46,104 nt of DNA from a virus. The stretch covers positions 1 through 46,104 of the IMG/VR virus record IMGVR_UViG_3300046321_000130; one strand, given 5' to 3'. This document shows, in pieces, positions 40,267 through 46,104 of the stretch (its first letter is position 1; each line of letters opens with the position of its first letter). The notes beneath the pieces are model-generated. The model had not been told where the DNA came from and searched no databases. It was given only the letters and a program-made list of their open reading frames with translations. The position numbers and the translations under genes were made by a program.

Positions 40267-40330
40267 AGATCGAAATATGCACATAAAACTATTACGTGCT
40301 CGAATTACTATCTGGATGTATGGAGATATT

Positions 40331-40672
40331 ATGGCAATAATTACTGGGGCAGGAAATTACTTAGCGGAGTTAGCAGTTACTGGGCTATTAGCAGTTAGTG
40401 CTCTCGCAGTAGGCTTTCAGACTATACTTAAGAACTGGAAAAGCACTGCTACCGAAAGCTCTCTTTTAAAGATGATGCACGAAGAGCTAGAACGTATGAG
40501 TTCTCAAAACTTTACGTTGTCTAACGAAATAGGTAAACTTCAGTTAGAACTAATAAGACTAGGTACTCAATTATCTGAGTTAACTAGAGAAAACCAAAAA
40601 CTACATGGTGAAGTTAGTCTTTTAAACAAAGAAATATCAAGACTTCAAAGTATGATTACAGGAAAAGAGTAA
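40331..40672 (+). CDS. Membrane-anchored coiled-coil protein
   Basis: A 113-residue protein. I chose the ATG at 40331 because GGAG lies five bases upstream; longer in-frame starts lie inside the leader, close to the promoter. A hydrophobic segment (LAELAVTGLLAVSALAVGF, about residues 9-27) is followed by a long heptad coiled coil (about 40-110: LSNEIGKLQLELIRLGTQL and on) ending SMITGKE. It heads an operon of fibre proteins and has its own strong promoter. The layout resembles some phage spanin, holin-like or virion-anchoring proteins; I cannot choose between these. Confidence 0.72.
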   Translation: MAIITGAGNYLAELAVTGLLAVSALAVGFQTILKNWKSTATESSLLKMMHEELERMSSQNFTLSNEIGKLQLELIRLGTQLSELTRENQKLHGEVSLLNKEISRLQSMITGKE

Positions 40673-40673
40673 T

Positions 40674-41261
40674 ATGTCCAGTCCAGCTAAACTTAATTTT
40701 AAAATATACCAAGGTAGCACTTTTCAAGAAGTTTTACGCTGGGAATCCGGAACTAAGCAGTATTTTCCTATTACTGCAATAACTAAATCTGCTCCTATTA
40801 CTATTACAGCTCCCGGTAATGAAATGCTAGTAGGTTGGAGATTTAAAGTAACCAACGTAGTAGGCATGACAGAAATAAGCTCCCCTGATATATACCATAT
40901 ATCTTCAGGTTCTGCAGGTAGTCTTATAACAATAAATGCTGTAAATAGCCTATCGTATAAAGACTACGCTAGCGGCGGAGTTATAGAGTATAATAAGCCA
41001 GTAAGTTTAATAGGTGTAACTGCTAGAATGCAAATTCGGGCAAAAATAGGTGACCCTACTGTACTTTATGAGCTAACTACAGAGAACGGCGGCATCATAA
41101 TTAATACGGTTACAAGTACTATAACTATAAATATACCTCCTAGTGTAACAGCTGGTTTTACATTCGCAACAGGTGTATATAGCTTAGAAGTAGTAAATTC
41201 TAATATAGTTAGTACTTTAATTGTTGGTAATATATCTGTAATAGCTGAGGTAACAAGATGA
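40674..41261 (+). CDS. Putative tail-fibre base or baseplate accessory protein
   Basis: A 195-residue beta-rich protein. The pattern KIYQGSTFQEVLRWESGT at the start, VTARMQIRAKIGDPTVLYEL in the middle and a final VGNISVIAEVTR is recurrent in small proteins encoded just before phage collagen-like fibres. Together these suggest a two-domain protein that anchors a fibre. It begins one base after the previous stop and overlaps the collagen-like gene by four bases. The exact role is inferred from position and that recurrent pattern. Confidence 0.68.
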   Translation: MSSPAKLNFKIYQGSTFQEVLRWESGTKQYFPITAITKSAPITITAPGNEMLVGWRFKVTNVVGMTEISSPDIYHISSGSAGSLITINAVNSLSYKDYASGGVIEYNKPVSLIGVTARMQIRAKIGDPTVLYELTTENGGIIINTVTSTITINIPPSVTAGFTFATGVYSLEVVNSNIVSTLIVGNISVIAEVTR

Positions 41262-42535
41262 CAGATAGTTTAGTACTAAGTACCTCAGATAGTCCTATAG
41301 TTATAGAAGAACTATCTTCACATATTGTAACGTCAACAGACAACACTAATATAGTAGTTGGAGGACTATTAGTACTAGGTGACCAAGGGGATAAAGGACC
41401 TACTGGAGATAAAGGACCTCAAGGAGATAAAGGCCCTACAGGAGATAAAGGCCCTACAGGAGATAAAGGACCTGTAGGGGATATGGGTGTACAAGGGTCT
41501 ATAGGAGATAAGGGCCCTACAGGCGACCAAGGGCCCTTAGGTAATAAAGGGCCTGTAGGGGATAGTGGTGTACAAGGACCTAATGGTGGGATAGGGCCAA
41601 GCGGTTTAAGTGCCTACCAGATTGCAGTATTAAATGGTTTTGTAGGCACTGAAGTAGAATGGCTAGCCTCGCTAAACTCTTCTGCTACACTGACGAAAAA
41701 TATAGTAGTAACAGGTACAACTTTAGGTGCTAAAGGTCCTGGTGACGTACTTCCCTTAGGTTCCACATTAACTGAAATTATAGAATCTATAGCAATTAAA
41801 TCAATACCTCCAACGTATACCCAGCCAACCGTATCCTTGTCAGGTATACCCACTTCCACTAACTCTATGGAAGTGGGTACTATATATAATATTAATTTTA
41901 CGTCAATATACACACAAAATAATGGTGGTTCTCTAACTAATAAAGTAATTGAGAAGAATGGTAGTTTTTTAGCCTCTATTGGCGATACGTACTCTGATAC
42001 TATAACAGTAACGGCCTCTAACATATCTTATAGAGTAGCTGCTGGGTACTCACAAGGGCCTGTCTTAAATAGCAATTTAGGTATACCTGATCCTACTGGA
42101 AGAATTTCCGCAGGTACTGCGTATTCTTCAACTTTAAATTACCAAGGTAAACGATATTGTTTTTATGGTACAACTACTACTACTATACCAACCACTTCTA
42201 GTAGTATTAGAGTACTTACACCTAGTTCAGACAGTACAAATAACTCTACCGTAGATAGCTCTGGTAACAGTACAGGAGGTACTGTTACTCCTAGCTTTAC
42301 AATAACTGTACCCGCTGGAGCGACTCACGTAATCTTTGCTTATCCAGCTACTTTAAGAGAGGTAGCCTCCGTAAAATATGTACAATTAGCTGATTCAGAA
42401 ATAAAATCAAATTTTATTCAGTCTACTATAAATGTAGAGGGTGCTCAAGGGTACACAGCTATTGCTTATAGAGTATATAGGTACACTCCAGTAGAGCCTT
42501 TTAGCTCTGACGTAACTTATAAAGTATTTATATAA
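41258..42535 (+). CDS. Collagen-like tail fibre protein
   Basis: A 425-residue protein. An N-terminal beta segment (about residues 1-37) leads into a Gly-X-Y collagen-like run (about 38-115: GDKGPTGDKGPQGDKG and on), then LSAYQIAVLNGFVGTEVEWL, a motif that commonly follows collagen repeats in phage fibres. The C-terminal 280 residues are strand-rich with Ser/Thr-rich stretches and are the probable receptor- or surface-binding part. The repeat would form a trimeric stalk. Its start overlaps the upstream stop and its end shares a base with the next start. Confidence 0.85.
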   Translation: MTDSLVLSTSDSPIVIEELSSHIVTSTDNTNIVVGGLLVLGDQGDKGPTGDKGPQGDKGPTGDKGPTGDKGPVGDMGVQGSIGDKGPTGDQGPLGNKGPVGDSGVQGPNGGIGPSGLSAYQIAVLNGFVGTEVEWLASLNSSATLTKNIVVTGTTLGAKGPGDVLPLGSTLTEIIESIAIKSIPPTYTQPTVSLSGIPTSTNSMEVGTIYNINFTSIYTQNNGGSLTNKVIEKNGSFLASIGDTYSDTITVTASNISYRVAAGYSQGPVLNSNLGIPDPTGRISAGTAYSSTLNYQGKRYCFYGTTTTTIPTTSSSIRVLTPSSDSTNNSTVDSSGNSTGGTVTPSFTITVPAGATHVIFAYPATLREVASVKYVQLADSEIKSNFIQSTINVEGAQGYTAIAYRVYRYTPVEPFSSDVTYKVFI

Positions 42536-43131
42536 TGACAGCAACTTTATTTCCCTTACAGTATAGAAGACAGCAATCGGCTCCTATTGATGAAGATAGT
42601 GTATTTAACACTACTGCAGAAAGACTAGCTTATTTAACAAATCCCAGAAGGTATCCTGGGCAAATAGTATCCGATCTGCAATTAAACGCAGCTTTTATAC
42701 TTAATAACACTGCTACAGCCTGGCTAACTTATGTATCAGGGGATAAAGGTCCCACAGGTGACAAAGGCCTTGTAGGTGATCAAGGTGCTCAGGGTACGCA
42801 AGGACCTATGGGAGACCAAGGCGCTACAGGTGATCAGGGTATGCAGGGACCTACGGGGGATAAAGGGCCTACAGGAGACAAAGGGTCGATAGGTGATCAA
42901 GGTGCTTTAGGATTTCAAGGTCCAACGGGCGATAAAGGCCCTACAGGGGATCAGGGTGTTCAAGGTATACAAGGACCTCAAGGAGATAAAGGTCCCACAG
43001 GTGACAAAGGGTCGATAGGTGATCAAGGCCCTCCAGGTCCTACAGGTGACCAAGGCCCTCCAGGTCCTTCAGGAGGCGGAGACGGTACCGGTATACCTAG
43101 TATAGTGTATGCTATAATTTTTGGAACTTAA
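42535..43131 (+). CDS. Second collagen-like fibre protein
   Basis: A 198-residue protein. Residues 1-68 form a compact head (LFPLQYRRQQSAPIDEDSVF, ending AWLTYVSG). Residues about 69-182 are almost pure Gly-X-Y repeats with GDKGPTGDKG, GDQGAQG and GPPGPTG units. It ends in a short hydrophobic tail (IPSIVYAIIFGT). Within the repeat, 26 bases at 42877-42902 recur exactly at 43003-43028, so the run has grown by recent internal duplication. Unlike the upstream gene it has no large C-terminal domain, so it is probably a linker or a surface fibre working with its neighbours. Confidence 0.85.
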   Translation: MTATLFPLQYRRQQSAPIDEDSVFNTTAERLAYLTNPRRYPGQIVSDLQLNAAFILNNTATAWLTYVSGDKGPTGDKGLVGDQGAQGTQGPMGDQGATGDQGMQGPTGDKGPTGDKGSIGDQGALGFQGPTGDKGPTGDQGVQGIQGPQGDKGPTGDKGSIGDQGPPGPTGDQGPPGPSGGGDGTGIPSIVYAIIFGT

Positions 43132-43132
43132 T

Positions 43133-44386
43133 ATGGCATCTTTTATATCTAAACCAATACTAATTAATAATACAAATACTGACATATTTGTAGCTCAACC
43201 AACTTTAGAAAGTATAGTACACGGCCTAGTTTTTAATAATACTACTGATATTGCAGCTACACTTACTATTAAGCTATTAATAGCTGGTCAAACTTCCACT
43301 GTCTATAACACAACTATACAGCCTAAAAGCCAGTACACTTGGCCTAAGCCAATTAACCTACAAGCGGGCGAAAAGATAATAGCTATATCTCAAACTGCCA
43401 ATGCTATTACTGCAGTATACTCTGTATTTACTCAACTACAAAATACTATAACCAGCACTCTAACAGCTAAAGGGGAGTGGAGTGATTTAGTAACCTATGC
43501 CATTAATGATATAGTTTATGTTAGGTATGACACTGTAGTTAATGGGGTCACTTATCCACATACTGACTCGTATTTATCTTTAGCCAGTTCTAATATTAAT
43601 AAGAATCCTAGAACTGAAACCGCTCACTGGATGCCTTTAGCTACAGGAAGTGCTATATACTTAAGTTTTGGAGATGGACTTAATGGTGGTGTAGTTGATT
43701 TTAATAATCCTAGTGCAGCTGTTTCATTGGATAATACAGTAGTACGTACTACAGGAGTACAGGTTTTAGTTGATAAAGATCTATCAAGAGCTACTATTAG
43801 TTCCGGATATTTTGCTATACCAGGAGACCCATTAAACTACTCCATAAGTTCTAGAGACAGAATAACACTACCAATACTAGCTACTTCTACTCCAGGTGAA
43901 AATGCTAGTAATAGTGATTATTATAGTATTTCAGATACACTAGTAGCTAGAAATACGGTAGATACTCTAACTAATAAAACACTGGTTTCACCTATATTAT
44001 CTGGAAGTATTAGTGGTTCTGGTAATATAACTTTAACTGGATGTACTGCAACTATTGATACTTTAGTACTTAATATAGGGTATACAGAAAAAGTTAATAC
44101 AGCAACAGCTACTATGGCGTATACTGTAAACTTAGGGTTAGGTACTGTACACGTAGTACCTTTAAACGGTACTAGTAATACTATAACTATGCCAGCAGCC
44201 GCACCTGGTAAGTCTTTTACGCTATTTGTAACTATGACACAGGCCAATGCTACAATTACATTTTCTTCCTCAGCTAAGTTTACTTCAGCACCTATAGCTA
44301 GTATTACTGCAGGTGCTTTCGACTTATACAGTTTTGTATGTATAGGCACTAGCTGGTATGGGGTACAGTGTGACAAAGGATTCTAA
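43133..44386 (+). CDS. Tail fibre-like protein
   Basis: A 417-residue protein. The start at 43133 follows the previous stop by one base; an upstream TTG in frame is less likely. The N-terminal 110 residues are strand-rich (LINNTNTDIFVAQPTLESIVHG, described here as residues about 9-30). The WSDLVTYAINDIVYVRYD segment (about residue 116) is a carbohydrate-binding-like module common in phage fibres. NTVDTLTNKTLVSPILSG (about residue 283) is a classical phage tail-fibre signature. The C-terminus is a beta-strand domain. Together these indicate a fibre or virion surface protein. Confidence 0.78.
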   Translation: MASFISKPILINNTNTDIFVAQPTLESIVHGLVFNNTTDIAATLTIKLLIAGQTSTVYNTTIQPKSQYTWPKPINLQAGEKIIAISQTANAITAVYSVFTQLQNTITSTLTAKGEWSDLVTYAINDIVYVRYDTVVNGVTYPHTDSYLSLASSNINKNPRTETAHWMPLATGSAIYLSFGDGLNGGVVDFNNPSAAVSLDNTVVRTTGVQVLVDKDLSRATISSGYFAIPGDPLNYSISSRDRITLPILATSTPGENASNSDYYSISDTLVARNTVDTLTNKTLVSPILSGSISGSGNITLTGCTATIDTLVLNIGYTEKVNTATATMAYTVNLGLGTVHVVPLNGTSNTITMPAAAPGKSFTLFVTMTQANATITFSSSAKFTSAPIASITAGAFDLYSFVCIGTSWYGVQCDKGF

Positions 44387-45963
44387 TGTTTTCATCTAAT
44401 ATGAGAAAAGCCCGAGGGTCCGGTATTGTAGAAGAGCCCTCAGACCTTAGTTTTCAAAATGTAGCCCTACTAGTGAAAGCTGTTAAGGCTGCCGGTAATA
44501 CAATTAACAATAATATCTATTCTGGGTTTACTCTTGTTAATTTTAACTCAGAAAAACTTCAAACAGAAGTTTCCTTGCCATTAGGTCTAGGGATGGGTAC
44601 AGTAAGAACATCACCGTTTCCTTCTACTTCTCTAAGAAGTTATGTATTTGGTAGAGTATACAATGGAGCATCCCTGTCTTATCAAGGAGCGCGCAGCAAC
44701 CTATTACCTAGTACCAGCGATATATCCTCTGTACCCTTTACTTTAGAAACTTGGATATACTATGATCCTAAAATTTCCACAATATCTTACACAATTTTAG
44801 GTATAAGTAGCAATGGATCAATATTGTTTGATATGCAGGCAACAGGTAGACCAAGGTTTAGGTTTAACCCTTGGTCTACCCCAGATTTTTCTGGTAAGAG
44901 TGTAACTTATACTCCTTATGAAATATCTTTTATATCTGGTTCCTCGCTATCTACCGGGTGGCATCACTTAGCAATTACCTCCTCTTCTAGTATAACTACT
45001 TCTCAAGGGTCAGTAGTATCTTTCTATATAGATGGTATAAGAGTGTACCAAAGTACTTATGCCCCAACTTCTACTATGGTAAGTAGAATGCCGTATCATG
45101 CTAGTAGTAATCCTACTGGTAATAAGTTTACATTGAATTCAGCGCTACCAATCTGCGGTGCCCGGTTTGTAGAAGAATGTCTAAGTAGCTCCTTGTCTTT
45201 TATAGTACCAACTACGCCATTCGGTGTTATGAATAGTTACAAAGGGTGGGATAATGATAATACTACTGTTGTACCGCAAAAGTTTAGGCTAACTGGGGAT
45301 CCCAATAATGCTTCTTCGGATGTTGGTATATACGATGCATCAAGCTATTATCACTCTATAGCCCCTACTGGTATAGTAACTACTTTAGCAAGCAGTACTG
45401 CTTACGGCTCTGGTTCTACAAATGCCGCCGTTGAGTTTGCGTCTACTAATTATAGTGGTAATGCTGCCACATCCCCTACAGATTATTTAGCTATACCTTA
45501 CCATGAAGCGTATTGGATAGGTAATAGATCTGCTACTCTAGAGTTTTGGATAAATCTTAGATCTTTATCTGCTGATGGAGTTATTGGACAAGGTATATCA
45601 ACTAATGGGTGGGGTATTGACCTTACTAGTGCAGGCAAACTTAGATTTTTAATTGGTTCCAGTGTATATATTACTTCTACCGCAAATTTAGTTGTAGGGA
45701 CTTGGCACTATGTAGCTATTGTTATGACAGCTACTACAGTATCTATGTATATAGATGGAGCAGCCCAGACCTTAAATGTCGGCACTGGCACTATAGTTGT
45801 ACCTACTGAGCCTTTAATAATAGGGGCGTTAAGAAAGACTAGTTATGCGGTAGCGCCCTCGGTGTCTAGTACATTGAATGGCTCGTTACAAGACATAAGA
45901 ATTACTATTGGAGCTTCCAGAACTGTAACTAGTAAACCTACTTTACCGTTCCCAATAAAATGA
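44386..45963 (+). CDS. LamG/concanavalin-like surface protein with two lectin domains
   Basis: A 525-residue protein. Two LamG-type jelly rolls are visible: about residues 115-265 (FTLETWIYYDP, then GWHHLAITSSS and SFYIDGIRVYQS) and about 370-520 (ATLEFWINLRS, then GTWHYVAIVM and MYIDGAAQTLNVG, ending LNGSLQDIRIT). An N-terminal region of about 70 residues probably attaches it to the virion. Such domains bind sugars or surface polymers; in phages they are typical of appendages aiding adsorption. It starts one base into the previous stop, and its own stop overlaps the next start. Confidence 0.83.
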   Translation: MFSSNMRKARGSGIVEEPSDLSFQNVALLVKAVKAAGNTINNNIYSGFTLVNFNSEKLQTEVSLPLGLGMGTVRTSPFPSTSLRSYVFGRVYNGASLSYQGARSNLLPSTSDISSVPFTLETWIYYDPKISTISYTILGISSNGSILFDMQATGRPRFRFNPWSTPDFSGKSVTYTPYEISFISGSSLSTGWHHLAITSSSSITTSQGSVVSFYIDGIRVYQSTYAPTSTMVSRMPYHASSNPTGNKFTLNSALPICGARFVEECLSSSLSFIVPTTPFGVMNSYKGWDNDNTTVVPQKFRLTGDPNNASSDVGIYDASSYYHSIAPTGIVTTLASSTAYGSGSTNAAVEFASTNYSGNAATSPTDYLAIPYHEAYWIGNRSATLEFWINLRSLSADGVIGQGISTNGWGIDLTSAGKLRFLIGSSVYITSTANLVVGTWHYVAIVMTATTVSMYIDGAAQTLNVGTGTIVVPTEPLIIGALRKTSYAVAPSVSSTLNGSLQDIRITIGASRTVTSKPTLPFPIK

Positions 45964-46104
45964 CGTACTATATTGCTGTAAATAATGGTTTATCTTCTAA
46001 TGAGATAACAGATAAACCATGTGAATTAGACAAAGTTACTTGGGTTAAGTTTTCGGGTACTCCTCCTAAGTTTGGTAGTAAGTATATTAATGGAAAGTTT
46101 ATAG
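45960..46104 (+). CDS. Unidentified protein, 3' end beyond the window
   Basis: The ATG at 45960 lies in an ATGA overlap with the previous stop. The first 48 codons read MTYYIAVNNGLSSNEI and continue without a stop to the window edge. Composition is polar with Tyr, Asn and Lys, like the fibre genes before it, so it is probably another member of this operon. Too little is visible to name it. Confidence 0.62.
   Translation, partial: MTYYIAVNNGLSSNEITDKPCELDKVTWVKFSGTPPKFGSKYINGKFI

Noticed and set aside
41375-43080. Collagen-like DNA repeats as a noncoding tandem array
   Set aside because: They keep the reading frame and encode regular Gly-X-Y triplets in two fibre genes.
12-46104. Altered genetic code (stop-codon reassignment)
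   Set aside because: Genes end normally at TAA, TAG and TGA, and long frames are not interrupted by in-frame TAG or TGA.

Overview
The window is part of the genome of a long-tailed siphovirus-type phage (Caudoviricetes). From about 9.3 kb to the right end it carries one rightward morphogenesis module: small and large terminase, HNH nuclease, portal, a prohead protease fused to the major capsid protein, head-tail connectors, tail tube, frameshifted tail chaperones, a very long tape measure protein, tail-tip proteins, and collagen-like and lectin-like adhesion proteins. Gene order and the -1 frameshift are lambda/HK97-like. No integrase, repressor or canonical tRNA is visible, so a lytic lifestyle is likely but not proven. 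The sequence is AT-rich, the genetic code is standard, and sigma-70-type promoters, Shine-Dalgarno sites, intrinsic terminators and two perfect DnaA boxes point to a bacterial, probably Gram-negative, host. The host cannot be named.

Layout. (1) 1-1117: the end of an unrecognised gene and a small DNA-binding-like gene, closed by a strong terminator. (2) 1118-3060: a gene-free stretch that appears to encode structured noncoding RNAs. A promoter at 1276-1304 drives a roughly 490-nt rightward RNA. Promoters at 2784-2812 and 3032-3060 fire leftward towards an 18-bp palindromic terminator at 1905-1940. (3) 3060-3660: a repeat-rich, origin-like segment with phased direct repeats and perfect hairpins. 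(4) 3665-7341: a leftward block (two small genes, a T5 A1-like metallophosphoesterase, a HAD phosphatase, a membrane protein, a SprT-like metalloprotease) that resembles a T5-type pre-early region. (5) 7342-8005: gene-free, with three promoter modules and the two DnaA boxes. (6) 8006-9039: five small leftward genes, two of them tiny membrane proteins. (7) 9317-46104: the structural module, interrupted at 11147-12586 by a free-standing homing endonuclease gene with its own promoter.

Two patterns cut across the gene map. A 12-14 bp motif, GACCCTAARCYG(CA), recurs at least 25 times in both orientations. It is densest in the noncoding RNA cluster, present inside structural genes, and absent from about 3.42 to 8.25 kb; several copies overlap promoter elements. 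Second, the block at 3.5-8 kb uses its own promoter type (ACAAC-N12-TAYAAT), whereas structural genes use near-perfect TTGACA-N17-TATAAT. Three of the block promoters are followed by a conserved leader with a Shine-Dalgarno-like box, an ATG (in two cases an immediate ATG-stop) and a hairpin, and lead into no normal gene.

Working model (inference): terminase packages DNA into a capsid built from the protease-capsid polyprotein. Connectors join it to a tail of roughly 360 nm set by the 2425-residue tape measure. The tip carries an NlpC/P60 peptidase and large adhesins, and collagen-like and LamG proteins form side fibres. The A1-like phosphoesterase block would act early on host DNA and nucleotides. 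The RNA cluster and repeats may serve regulation, replication or a large ornate phage RNA.
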